Assembly (NCBI GenBank): GCA_963402885.1
Contig: OY727093.1
Location: 16,497,036-16,561,035 of the forward strand
Length of the DNA stretch: 64,000 bases
Direction: 5' to 3'
Source of the DNA: Antedon bifida
Lineage: Eukaryota; Echinodermata; Crinoidea; Comatulida; Antedonidae
The notes under the pieces are model-generated. The model did no database searches and was not told the DNA's origin. It saw only the letters and a list, made by a program, of their open reading frames with translations. Positions 23,075 to 38,000 of the stretch are shown here, one piece after another; position 1 is the stretch's first letter, and each line of letters opens with the position of its first letter. A program made the position numbers and the translations under genes.

Positions 23075-26000
23075 CTATGAACAAAAGTAAAACAAAATGT
23101 TTTAATTTAAAGCAAAAATAAGCTGCAATTTAGTCCTCAATTCAAATAATGAAAACAAATTTGTTTTTGTAATTGTATATGGTAAAAATATATCTAGTTT
23201 TCTACAGTATTTTCAGAAGAAGAACCTATAACACAATCCTGTCTGTAAATTTTGCATTGAAAATACTGTATCGGAAATACAGGGTCATAATGTCACACTG
23301 GGTGATGCCATTTGACAGTTCCCTTTCTAAACTAGAAAGGACAAGTATTAACATTATCATGGAGAAATAAGTTTCTCCATGATATTACTATAGAGATATC
23401 TGTACATAGAGAATTTTGCAGGTAGCAAAAAGTAATGTTAAAATTATCGTAACATACCTTAACCACATGCATAGTAAAGCCTTTGGCACAAATGAAAATA
23501 AGTTTGCTTAGTATGTATTTGAACTTATAAACTTTGTGTTTTATTTTGCATGTTCCTCTCAGGTGTATGTGCTTATTTATACTAAACTTGTAAGCTAGCA
23601 AAGTAGATTCACTTACTGAAGATGGTAATAGCACTATTTAAACATTTCTGCTTTAAAGCTGTGTCTACATTACCAAATTTTATGTGTCAAAATATGATCC
23701 CAGATATGGACACGATGATGGGCACATCACACTTTATTTTGTCTACTAGTGTAGACAGAGCTTAAATTAAATGTTGTGGTTTAATTATGCATGTTCCTCT
23801 TATTGTGTATGTTCTTTACAATAAACTTTCAAGCTAGCAAATTAAATATATTTTCCAAACAAACCTAAGCAATAGCAACAAATAAAAAACAAAACTTGAT
23901 TCAAATTCCAAATTACCTTTAATTTAGCTGTATCCAATTGTAACAGAGCAGGACCAGTGATATTATGTGCCATAAACTCAGTAATGTATTCTTCAAGATC
24001 ATTACCCAGGAGCCACTGGGACACATGCGTTGTATCCCATTCTGTGATTGGTCGATCTTGAATGTGATGAGGTTTTCTTGGAGGTTCAGTCTATCAAATG
24101 TGTTAAATGTAATGAAATGTGTTATTACATAATAAGTGGCTATCAAAGATGATTAATTTCATCCGGCCTCTAGTATGTTCCAGTTGATGCGCAGCGGTCG
24201 GCGATTTCATTCTATTAAGGCCAATAAGGCACGATTTACAAATAGTAGTTCCTTTCCAGGAGCTATTAGAGCCTTAAACATCATGTAGACACTTTTTGTA
24301 ACGTTTTTGTTTTGAGTTCGTGTTGTGTCAGTTGGATATTGTGGTCCGCCAACAGAGCAAACAGAATTTCTATGTTTTTTCTTAAAACAAATGACAATAA
24401 ATGATACTGTACTTGACAAAAAAAAAACCATACTATAACATTTTCTTGTAAATAGGCCTATTGTTAAATCACTTTTCTTTTAAAATATTTTAAAATCAAA
24501 CATATGTTACCTCAATACCAGCTGAAATTGTATATTTGTTTTTTGATTTGCCCTTTCCCTTTCCACCTTTAGCAGTTCCTGGCATCCATGAAAGCAGATC
24601 ATCTTCAGATGATGATTTGCCTGAGAACAAATTTGAAAACCCTGAAAAAGAAGAGACAAAATAAGAACTTAGGAAAATAAATTAATAACTGATATCGATT
24701 CAATTTCTACCATTTTCGCTCATCTGAAATGGCTAAAGGTCCTTTTCAATCTGGCTCCAAATCAAGTTCACGTCAGAGTGCGAATACAGCAGTAGCGTAT
24801 GGACCAGAGCAGTGTGTGAAAGACGCTTTAGCCTAGAGATTAAGCTAGACTTTCCCACAAAAGTACAGTAGTTCAATACCTTCGCAGATCAGTCATGTGA
24901 AACACCAAATCATCTTGACTGTTGCTCAATCATGTATTAATTCAAGATAGAAAATAAAATATAGGTTAAAGATTAAGAGTTTAAAGAGTATAAAAGAAGT
25001 CTTAAGCTTTGCATCAATCAATGTCTTCTTCAAACTATTATTAAAGTAAATGCGGATTAATTGCTGACATTTGAGGCAAAGGAACAATATGAGATGATTA
25101 CTGATCTATGATGAGTTATTGCTTGCCACAGAAGACCAGCAAAACCTTGGGCAACAGACAGACGAAATCCTGAACATCAATTTACTTTAAATTTTAAATC
25201 GATCACATTGACAACAACAGAAGAATTTTAAATATATATATATAATAGTGAGTTATATATTTCTTCAAATGTGTGAATGAATAAAACATGTAATAATTGT
25301 TGTCATACTTTATATTGTATTATGAAATATGAACAATTTTGTTGCACATAATTATGTGGCCTCTGAAGAGAGAAACTAAGTTTACCTCATGAAATGTAAA
25401 GGTGGTGTTGTTGAGGTGCAATCACCAGAATTTGTGTTCTAAATTTTAAATGCGCAAAATTAAACTCTAGAGGGCAGCAAATTATGTCTTACGAAGAAAA
25501 AATCCTTGCTTATCTGTGCGCATTAGCTTTTTTCTCTAGGCGATGACGGCCCTATAACATTTTATCTCCCTATAACATTTTATCTCCGCATTTTCAGTAC
25601 CAAAAAGAGAGAGTGCATTCTGGTTACTATGCTTTTATTACTTGAAATAGAGGAAGAGCACAAAAGTAGGAAATACATATGAAAATCATTTGCTCTAAAC
25701 TTGTTCATCTTAGATTTAAGACAAAATTAAGAAAATATTTATGCTTAGATATATTAATAAATCGACAAGGATTTAAGGCAAAGTTAAGATGATTTATTTA
25801 ACTTTGCTAAATCCGGCCCCTGAATTTTAGGTTTGAAATCCTCCATGAGGTATTGTTTTTTATTTATTTGTTGCAGTTGAGATATTGAAAAAGTTAGCAA
25901 ACATGGATTTGTACCTTCCAACATATATCAACTGATTTGCAGAACTTCTGTATGGTATTCACAAATACAGTCTTCGCATATATTAGCTGTGTTTACACAC

Positions 26001-29000
26001 ACACTCATGTTATGAGCTAATCCGAATAATATCTAATATAAGTGCTTGTGTGATCAGTAAACTCGCTTAACCCTGATATAACTCCAATATGTTTCAGAAT
26101 GTAACATTAGACAAGCGTAGTTTCATGTTCAAGTAGTGTATTTTTTTTTGCCCATCGCCAGACCTCACTCTATTGTGCATGTTTGTGGGTGTATGTAAAC
26201 ATAAAGTTCCTAAAATACCTTTTCCAGATTTTGGAGAGGTTGGTGAAACTGTCAAACTTTCAAATGAACTTCTAGAGTAGTTAGCTGATGGTGATGAAAT
26301 GTTTGGGCTCCATGATGATGATATGGATGATTGGTTTAAATTTGGATTGCTGTCAGACAAAGGCTTGGAAGATACAAGTGTAATACCACTCTCACTTGAA
26401 TCTGATGGCGCAGTCGTTCTGAGAAGCGGCATAGAGGGTGGTAGACTTGCAGTTGACGATCGGTCTGAAGAGATTGCATCTGATTTTTCTCTGTAAATTA
26501 AATAATATAAGTAAGATTTAAAATAAACCCATGGGTGTTTATTCGAATAAATATGGTATCATCAACTATAAATTATAGTTTTAATCTTCATTAAGTATTT
26601 AAACAGACAATACACTTTTTCTAGTTCATTTTCTCTGACATTAGTGATTACTACTGTTAGATATAGCAATATTAATCAATTTTTTTTACATACTTTGAGC
26701 ATGGATTAAAGAATAGAAGGATATGCATCGACGGTGACATCAAACGATTTTACAACGCGCTTGCCTATACTAAAGCACTGCTGCCAATCAAACAAACACG
26801 CTCATTGAACTCCGTGTCTCTAACCGCGGCCCTCTGTAAAACGCTGCGAATCAACTGTTACATTTTTTGAGACCAAAACGTAACCATGTAGAAATCGTAT
26901 GCGCAGTCTGAATGTTCTATTGACATGTCTGCGTCGATGATTAATTGACAACAAAAATATATTGCTGAATAATTCTGTTTTAGTTTCATCACAATCGGAC
27001 TACGAAAAGTTCACTTTCTTACGACTGGTAATTTTAAGTAGTTGGTAATATTAATAAAATATGCAATTTTTATATTTGAATTATCATTATTTGCCTGCCA
27101 TCTTCTGTAATTGAAAATTGCGTTAATCTATAGAATATTAAATTATGCATTTGACCATGTATGTTGTTAGCGTGGCCGGTGTTCACCCATACAACAATCG
27201 TGTTTTTAATATATGGCTAAGCAATGGTTTCTTCATAAATCTCCTTAATTATCGATGTGATTATATTTAAATTGTAGTGCCTGGTGATTGGCTAGTGGTT
27301 ATGTCATCCACATCACATCCAATCACCGGGTCTAATTGAATGAAAACAACGATCCCTGATCCGGGATTGGCTGACTATGTATAGTTGCGATTCGTTACCT
27401 AGCGGTCGTTTTGAAAAGTACACGCAGGGCAAACTTAATCACGAACAAACGAAGTACCTATTATTATTCACACAAGAAGTAAGACAACGGTGAGTATATA
27501 GATCATGATTACACGTTGTATCTACTACACTTAAGGCCTACCTAGGCAGTATCAATGTCGGCAAATCATATGGTTTACTAGTAAGCCTAGAAGAAAAGGC
27601 CTAGGCCTAGTATCCTTGCTGATTTTGTAATTTTACATGTAGGCTGAGACAACAAATATTTATTGTCTCAGATGTAGGGCTACTACAGGTCATAAAATGC
27701 TACTTTAATGTCATAAAAACATTAGCGTAGATCAATCGCGGTAGAAACCTATACTAATTACAATTATAGCATCTACAATTCCTCATCAGAAAGGTTATAA
27801 CTAAATTCGTCGTCGTATCAATTGTTCGTCGCCGTTGTTGCTAGCGCTAAAACATCATGCCACCAAAGAACGCGCGAAAGAAGCGTAGCCAACAAGGTTA
27901 AATGTCGTTGCACATGTGCAGTAAACAATATATTAGGCACGCGACCGTTTCGTTGTTACCATGCGGTTAATTAAACTGATAACATTGTGGGCGGTCCGCG
28001 GTCTGTCGGCGAGAGTCAAGGAACCCTTGATCTCACGTCGATGCATATCCTTCTATTCTTTAATCCATGCTTTGAGGTACTTGGAAAATCTAAGATTGAA
28101 TTTCAAAGCATCTGGAATAATGAAAATTTATGATAACCTTGATGATGACATGAAATGCATTTTCTTCAATCAGCCAAATGTTAATATTGAATATTCATCA
28201 AAAAGAGCATTATAGAATAACAAAACTGTTTCAGGGTACTAAAAAACATTTTGTTGACTAGTTTGGTAGATTGCATGTTGTGTTTATATCATTATGCATT
28301 ATGTTGATTTAACTCAAATGATGGGTAGAGTTTATGAATCCAAAAGATGATTAGATACATATAACTCAAATGATGGATAATCATAATGAAACTCAAAAAG
28401 GTGAATATATTGTATATAACTCAAACGATGGGTAGAGTTTGTATGACTTCAACATTTGATTAGATTGTCTACAACTCAAAAGATTGGTAAACTTAATGCG
28501 ACTCCAAAAGAGGATTAGGTTGTCTATGACTCAAAAAATCGGTAGAGTTTATTATGGCTCCAAAAATAATTAAATGTCTATGATTCAAAAGATGGGTAGA
28601 GTTTATATGACTCCAAAAATGATTAAATTGTATGCAACTCAAAACACTCTAGGGATTAAATATTTATTAATTCTTTAATGATTAAAACAGACATCAAGCT
28701 GTTTGTTGTTTTTAACAGGATGTGTTTTTGGTTCCCTTGTGAACAAATTGAAACTACTGTACTGTATATATTGTCATGTGACTATAGTCAAATTAAATGG
28801 TTCAATTGAAAAAACACAGTTTGTATGTCATATTTTTTTGTTGTACAACAGCTTAACGTCTCATCTGAAAGATGGTGCGCTATCTACATGTATTACAACC
28901 CGCTAGTTAGAACAGATGGATACATACTGTATTTTAAATTTACATTATTTTGCTGACGAATTTTTGTGAGTCAGTTTGAGCTTATAACACTATTAAACAG

Positions 29001-32000
29001 AGCATAGTGCTAAAACCTTTACAGTGTTTCGTCATAAAGTATTTGCACAGATGATCAGGGTTAAAACAAAAAAGTTTATTGGTATGGCACTTTTATATCA
29101 GTGGCACACTTTTTAAGTAAGCACAAAATACAAAAAGAACATTTCTACTAAAGCCATGAAACTGCTTAAAATGTGAATATAAAGACAATAGTAGTACACT
29201 GGGGTAAACCACTACTCAAAAGATGTAATTGTTTCTTTAAAGTGATCAACAATCATTTTGGGTACAATGGACCTGTGTTTTACATCTTTATTATTCAAGA
29301 AGACATGTTCTACCACAAAAACCATGTGCACTCAGAAATAGAAACATTTATATAGCCCCCCTCAATTGTTCAAGAGGGTTATTAAAGTCCCATTCCCTAC
29401 GTTTTTTCACGTTTTGTATAAATAATACATAATATTACTTTAAAAACATTAAACCAGATCATTCCTTGTCCTAAATGTACGTTTTAGGGTAAATTATGAT
29501 AAAACTAAACCATCTAGGTCGTGCCCACAGATGGTTCTCGAATACATAGTAATTTCAGCGTAAAAAAACTGGTGATATCAAATGTACGTACCACAGGACT
29601 ATAAAACATTGTCGTTTACAGAAACAAATAAATAGACTCAATGATTTATGTAGTCAACCAAAATTAGCACCTTGGGAATTACTTCCAAAAGAGAAACTTG
29701 TCACAAAATGAGTCAAAATGTTTGATTTGGACTCATTTAAACAAACCCAATTTGTGTTTTGTATCTGACATTAGGGTTGAGGGTTGGGGATGAGGATAGA
29801 TACAAAGAGGAACAATATATTCTTTATATTAAATTATTCTTTATATTTCTTTATTATCCACTCACTAAGTAACAAAATTTTTTTTATAGGCCCATAAATA
29901 ATATACCACTAAATACAGTAAAACATTTCCGATTTAATAACTGTTAAAATTGTCACTGTCATAGTCGATTGAAATAGTAAAGTATACACCACTACAACGT
30001 TTATATTATTTGTAATTATTAATTAATACAAACGTTCAGAAGCAACTGTCAGTAATAAAGTATTATATTATTATTATGTGTTTATAATCTAAAAGTAGGG
30101 GCTACCCACACTCACAGTAATAAAGTTTATTAGTATATTTGTTTATATTATATCTAACAGTACCAACACACATTTACAGTATTGTATAGCATTACAATAC
30201 TATTTATGTTTATTCTCTAAGGGCCCATAAATTTACCTACTTGTGTTAAACCATGGGGGTATGCAAGCATGGTTAAACCAAATAATTTGGAATGTTCCAT
30301 TCATTGCAAATCAATACATTTGTATAAACGTATCTATCAAAATAGTATTTTTTAAAGAAAATCGGCCTGTCTTCAACATTATGATACTGTACTCGAGCTG
30401 TTCAACCAGTTTTCAGCCATTAAAAACAATTATCGTAGGAGGAGATAGGAAAATGCGAATCATCCTCGTATTATTGTATGTGGGTATTTTTCAAGATGAA
30501 CATGCATTAGACAGTGTATACCAAGATCGGTAAACACCCCTATTTGGGGCAAATCGTTGAACCTAAATTCGTTTTAATTGTCAATAACTAATTATCGAAC
30601 TCAATTTAATTAGCAAACAGGGTTACATCAGGTGGTTAAAGTCAGTATCGAAAGTACGAACCAACTTTATATACCATCGAGTAAACATTCTAGAAATAAC
30701 GCGCAATTTACCGAATTTTGCCCTTACGTAAATTTATATATAGAAGAGAGAAACAATGCACTACATAAAGTAGATCGCATCAAATGGACAGTCTTTAGGC
30801 ATAGCCTAGGCTTAAGTTTTGTAGGCCTTGCTGGTAAACAGCAGTAACGTACGAACATCGTACTTCATAATAGCAGTATTCAGTTCCAATCATTTGCACT
30901 TTAATAAAAAATAATAGAAATATCATATTCATTTATTACTAGAAACAAGTATAAATTGGTGCAATTTTTCTGTGTAATTTTTACTGTTTATATGATATGC
31001 CAGTTTTCTTACAAAATTTCTGTTAATTTTTAAATGGACAAAAATATAAAGATACTCTGACTATGACAAAATCTCTGTTTTGGTATTTGAGTATTTTGAA
31101 CTAGAAGTCAAAGAAAACTACCTTTCTCGTTTAGTTCTGATTGGAGGTTCAAGCGGTTTTAATTTTGATTGCAATTCTTGAGCCAGCCTCTGTTTTGCAT
31201 CTCGATTAATACCAGCAGATTCTGCTTTCACATCTTCCTGCGTCACAACATGCGTTTCTTCCTCCTATAAAAATAATTTGAAAATTCCCTTATTAATAAA
31301 CTATAACTTATTTCATAATAAACTAGTTCTCAGAAATTCAGTTAATTATGGAATCAGGACAGAGAATAATACATTTTACCAAGAGATCAAAGTTCAGTAT
31401 CCAAACAATTTGTTTTTCTTTGAATGGTCATACACTTAGTTGTGGGTAATTTTGAGGTGAATTATGTCATTACATAATGTCAATCCACTTCTACTTCTAT
31501 AGTAACATTATAATTCAATTCAAAATTCCTAAAAAAATAAAATTTATCTAAAAAGTAAATTGTACAGAAATGTATTTTCTAAGCAAAGAATGCATTAAAA
31601 TTAACTAAACTTCTAATAATATGAACATGAATAAATACAATGTTCTGCTTGAATCTTTATTTAATAATTTTAATTTTATTATTTACAAATACAATGAATA
31701 CACTAGTTGCCATCAGTTTCATTGTATTTAATGAAATATACATAAATATGATGTTCTTCAGGTTTGTGGTTTCAAATGAATTTGACAATTTCTATTTAAC
31801 AAACTAAATACAATAAACAAAATAGTGTTAATTTCAATAGTTTGATAAAATAGAAATTCTGTAATTCTCAGACTTTCAAACCCCAAGTTAACAATTTCGG
31901 AGGGTCTATTTTTAACAAATCCCAACAGAATTAATTAACAGATTTTACGCATTTGAAACTCTCATAAATGTTTACCAATGGTGTGTCGCGCATTCTAGCA

Positions 32001-35000
32001 ACTAATCGGATGTAATTATGTATTAAATACAAAAATAAACCTTCTAAAAACCAGAATTAAGACAATAAAAAGGGGTTTGAAAAATATTTTTATCTAAAAC
32101 CGACATTTCAGGAGATTTGGATGAAAATTTGGGAGGCTCACAGAGAAATCTGGAAGGTTAGAATGTCTGTATACATAAACATAAAAAATATATGCAAATT
32201 AAAGTATTTAGCAGGAAAAACAAACAAATTAAAAATGGTTTTTTTTTTGGATAAGTCAGATGACAGCATTGTTATTCTTAGTTCATTAATTTTCCTTTTG
32301 ATATAACATACAAATCATCTGTTATGACATATTCCTTTTTGTGAAGTGAATTAGGAATATCAAAGTTAAAAATGATAATCATATCTATGTAAACAACAAT
32401 GAATGAAAACTTAACAATCTACATACTGGATTACAATTTACATTTACTATGACGCAGAATAACTTAAAAAGTGGTAAATTAATCAAAGCTATATATTCTT
32501 AAATTCACTCGGATCTTAATACCATTAAAATTAAGCCAAATAGTACAAAGCATGTATGTAAAGTGTTTTGTGCATTAGATTCTACTAAACAGTGTGCTCA
32601 GAATCAATTTACTGCTGCTAGAACATAAAAGCCTATTAGTTTGCAGATAATAATGAGGTTAGTGTGTACGTTGGGTTCGAATCCAAAGCTTGTCGCATTG
32701 CTTGTATCCTTGGGCAAGATACTTTACTTACATTTGCCTCTCTCCACCCAGGTTTATAAATGGGAACCGGCTAAGTTTAAAACACAATTGCGCTAATTAC
32801 TGGCTGCTGCTTTATGGGAGTATGTTTTCATACATGTTTGATCCAATAAATGGCTGGGTTAATGTGAAGCATCTGGAAGGATAATAAGCGCTATTATAGG
32901 AATGAGTATTATTAACCTGTTGCCAAATAAGGTATAAGTATTAATGCTTTTATTAAATTAATGTTGCATACTGGGATTTGATCCATAAATAATCAAGATC
33001 ATTTCACATAATTATGAATTTGTTTGAATCTGTAAAAGATGGCATTAATAAGAACTTTACACTGCATACAAAGTTTGACGTGTCTCTCACAGCGCTTACA
33101 ATAAAAAAGGTGGGTTCTAAGAACAGAATAAAACTGTTTCAAATGTGCTATTCGAAGCTGGGAACAGTTTTTAAAAAATTACATACATCCAATAGCTAGC
33201 AACTCGCCAATTACAGGGATGGATCAACTATTTGATAAGTCTTATTTGAGGCTTAGGAAGTGTAGTAACAGAGTCATGAGTTACAACCCTAACACCAGGA
33301 CAGGATTGAACCATCCACCTTGAGATTGCAAGGCAAGGACGTTAACCTCTAAGCTACAGCTCCACTTGGGACTCGTTGGTATAATTGTTTCTATACCTCA
33401 TTGTAAATTAGTAGTTGCTTTCTGTTATGTTTAATAGCTTTATGTTTTCATACTATTGATTGCCACTCACATAAATGGTGTATGTCAATGAATAATATTA
33501 TCGTTATTATTACAATTTTCTTTAAAAAAATAGATTGGTCAGAGAGATAATTAAAGGTTGTAGCTGTTGTACTTTGTTTAATTTGGCAAAGCTACGGCAA
33601 TATGCGACATTATTCGATCATTATGAGTATTTCAGCAAATTATAAGTCCTCAAGATTAATTTGAAGTTTCCTATTAACAATGTAATAAAGAAAGTACAAA
33701 AAATGGTACATAAACATGCCATGTTAAATGTGGCGCTGACTGCCTCATATTCTAATTAATAAAGGTAATATCAGGGAAAAAGAGCTTCATTTTATCACAT
33801 GTTCTTGGTTCTATACAATATCACTAACCTGAAAATTGTTACTATATCTCCTTCTAAACCATACACAACCGATACTCACCCCATTCAAGCTGGGAAACAT
33901 TTTTAAGGTTTTAATTTAATCCCTTTAGCCATTTGACAAAGTTACAATGGCAGATTTTTGCGTCAAATGTAAACAAATGTCATTGTGACAACTGAATGCT
34001 GAATTCAGTCTGCCACTTTCTCTACCTCACAATTAGGTCACAGAGAGGTCTTAACAAAGTCTAAACTAGGTGGTTCGCGTCCACTGGATGGGTAAACGAG
34101 AGATCAATGGCATGACCATTGACCTCCCAAATGAAATTAAATCAATGTTTAATGAAATTTCTAAAAAAATAAATATATACATTATGATAAATTCTTCCTA
34201 TTAGAATAAATATACACTTTAATATTAAAAAAAAGAGTAAAGCTTACAAGTTCAGTAGTCTCCCAAATATCACTACCACTTGTAGCGGATATAATTGATT
34301 TTGTCGGTCTTTTTCGTCCTGCTAAACTGCTGTTGTTTATAAGCTGGATTTTAGACTTCTCTTTGCTTATATCTAACATACCGGCTCCCGGTAATAGAGA
34401 ACCCAATTCTTCATCCTGTATGTATTTAAATAAATATAAAGTTTTATTTAAGATGACCATATTTGGTATTTTTATTTAAAATGATGTTCTTGCTGGGCAT
34501 TACAGAAGATAGAAAAACAAGCTTGACAAACCCTACTTTTCCAGTATTTATGCTATACAAAATTATGTTTTGTAAATTACGAAACAGATTATCTTCTTAG
34601 GTTCATGCTTGGTTATCAATTTAGAGTTGATCAATTTTATTTCATAAGTCACTTTATTTCATAAATCACTTTATTTCGCCTTACTTAAATTATGGTATTT
34701 ATGGGGCTTCACTTTTAAATTGACAAAACAACACAGTTGAAATGAATTTATAATGTTTATCACTTACTCTATTCTGTTCCTCCTTTTGTATTTTATATTT
34801 TTTAAATAAAATCAATATGATATACTATTAAAAATAATCTTTATTTTTTCAATGTAAACATAATCAGTTATTTAAAGATGTATTGTCCCTTTGTCAAATT
34901 CCAAAAAAATAAAAAATAAAAGATTTCGAAAAAAAGTGGGTCATTTTGAAGTATCATAATAGTGATTAACTTTCACCAAAAATTAGTCGGAAAAAAAATC

Positions 35001-38000
35001 ATTTAACTGAAATACAGACGTTTTTTGGTTCAAAAAATAACTTTGACTTCCAGTCAAAGTTTTCGATCAAAACATATCAATATAATCTCATAATGCAACG
35101 CGCTTATTTGGCTACTCTGTATGCATAATCATAAATTTCCTCGCGATCTGTGTGAAAACACCTTCTCAACCGTGACGAGTTGTAAACAATCCTAATTAGC
35201 ATCATGCATAATGTATAATCATGGTTTTAAATCTTTGTTTACTTTCGCTCGCGACGATTTTCCAGACGAAATGTAATCAAATTAATTTAGCTGTTAACTA
35301 CGTAAAATTGTTGTTTTTGGCTCGAATTTTCGACTTAAAGTGAATAACTTTAATATTACTTTGATATGGCCAATTTAAATTTAGAATATTCTGACCTTCA
35401 TTTTTTTGTGTTTCAAGGGACAATACATCTTTAATTTAATGTACCCCAGGTTCATTTGATTTTAAACAAAAGGGAACGGTAATTTAACGGAGCGTGACAG
35501 TTGTAAAAACGGTCAACCTCCTCCTTAACCTTAGGCCACAGACACTGTACAATGGTGGGTGTGTTTGAGATAGAACGACCGAACAAACATTAAATCGACC
35601 AAAGGAAGTCGGAACGAAATATACTAGGCTTATATGCATGCGCTAATAAATTACCATCCCGATGCAAAAGCACTATTACTTACATTATAAGCACCTTCAA
35701 GTTTTGATTCCAGATTTTTTTCTAGTTCAGTGCGACAACTCCTAGCTGATTCATCAGCAGTTGATGATCCCTCATCTGAGAAACTCTCAGAAGGTTTTAC
35801 AGGGGATGATGCTGATAAAGATAAGTTGGAAACAACAAAATTAAGACATTTTAAAACTTTGGATACCTTGTTTTTACAAACATAACACAATAATAAGAGA
35901 GTTTGATTTATGTTTTAGATATTTGATAACGCTGCGTTGTTTTCAATTTGCGACAACCAACCTAGCTCACAGCAATCTATGTCGTCGGTTATCAAACCTG
36001 TGTCGAGGACACGCGCCCTAATATTTTCGAATGCGCACAATAAATTTACATTACATAGTTTAGTCACTGCAAATCGAAACTTCCCTAATATGACAAAATT
36101 GTGAAATTGAGACATGTTTCCCTGCTCCTCAACTTTTTGATGTTTAACGACACATGGATTCTCCTGACCTAGCATGTTTATAGGTTGTCAATCATCGCAA
36201 ATCAAAGGGTCCTTAATATCCAACACTGTGGGGAACATCAGCCATGACTCGACCCATCAGAGTTTGATAGGCCTAGCTCAATGCTGTTAACACAACACAA
36301 ACAAAAGTTGTTATTCCAGTCAAATGACAAATATCTATTTATATTTTACAATTAAATGTGTGAACGTTTTCATTTGCTATTTCAACTGTACTCATACATT
36401 CATTGTACATACAATACAAAGTTAGTCAATGAAACAGGCATGTACAGGTGTATGCAATAAAGAGAATAGCATATTCAAAATCATGTAGGTACAACAGAAT
36501 ATGCAAACAAAATGAGAAAAAACAAAAACAAACTACAGTGGAACCCCTTCTTTCGGACACCCTATTTAGGGGAAACTTTCCCATGAAACAATATTATAAT
36601 GTTTTAAACTATGGCCTAACCCATTCAGTGGACATCCCTGTTAAGGGACATTTTGTTAGGTTCCAATGTTGTTGCCTAATAGACGTTCTACTGTAGTTCA
36701 AAAAGGTTAAAACAGAAATAAAGTGACAAATGCTGAAATCAATAGATGCCATGCAAAAGTGCAGAAATAAGGAAATCAGTGATTTAAAAATCACTGAGAT
36801 TTTAACCTCAAATTGTCTACTTGATATGCAGATGCCTTACCAATAGGCCACCATGTTTAATTATGTTTCGTAAACAACTCTTTTCACATCAGTCTACTTA
36901 TCGAACGACTGTAATCAAACTATTATTTAAGTGTGTTGGCATGGCAACTGATGCTAATAATGAGTATGTGACAAGAAGAAAAAGTGCAATTAAATTCTAT
37001 CTTTCCATAAAATTGTTATGCCATTGGTACAGTTTTATAGTTATTGAAAATATATAAAGTTTATAAAGCCAAACATTGGACCAGCATGTATAAAAAGTCA
37101 AAGGTATCATAATCACTACCCCATAGGCTACTACTATGCCCCACTAAGCATAAACACAGCTGGGGTTATGATATTGCATTTTCAATGGCGTTTCACCTTT
37201 TTAAAAAATACAATAATTTAAATTAGCAATGAACTTGCCATGCCTCTGTGTCTAATTCGAAATTCACTACAAAATTGTACTCTTTTATATCATAAAATAT
37301 TTTATGGCAAAATAGACTTCATTCAGAACTAATTTCCATCCCGTAAAATGCGTATATGAATATGCATATCGATAACTTAACTAGAATGACGTAATATTAA
37401 GCAGAAGTTTGTGTTGAGCAGTCAATGGCATAGCAGGTAGTGTTCTGCTTTGCATATTCTCAAGTTGGGTTAAAAACTCCTTTCTCTCTTTGTTGGGTGG
37501 TTAAAATGCAAAATAAATATCATTTTTCTTCTATTATTTAGAGGGTTAGGTTAAGGTAATATTTAGAAAATAAGTCGGCTATCTTGTATTTTGTTACCAT
37601 TAAAATTCATATTCATGTAAAAACATATCATTCTGAGGGATGGAATCTAGTGAGGATCTCTTTAATTCATTCAATATGACATTGGGAAATCAAAATGCAG
37701 AGTGTTCAAGACAAACACTAGGATGGAGCTGTACAAAAAGGCGTCATTCACAGCAGGAGTGGATGCCATTTATCTTACCACATAGTAACTGTCCAGTCTG
37801 ATAGTCCCATTGCCAGTCAGGGATATAGGATAGTGGGGAAGGGGATAGTGCTGGTGAGAGTGGTTGAAAAAGCCAGGATACTAGTGAGAAAAAAAGGGGA
37901 TGTCATGTAGCATGAGAGGAGTTACTTTAGAAGTATATACATATATAGCTAATATTTAAAATAAATGTCTCCCTAAATACTGAATTGTATATATTGTCAT

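Noticed and set aside
30243..30847. Plus-strand open frames at 30243 and 30632
   Set aside because: They lie inside the inverted Helitron and interrupted TTAA element and have no homologous frame in the other copy.
35915..36175. 86-residue minus-strand frame in a neurabin intron
   Set aside because: No acceptor or donor in phase with neighbouring exons and no family resemblance.
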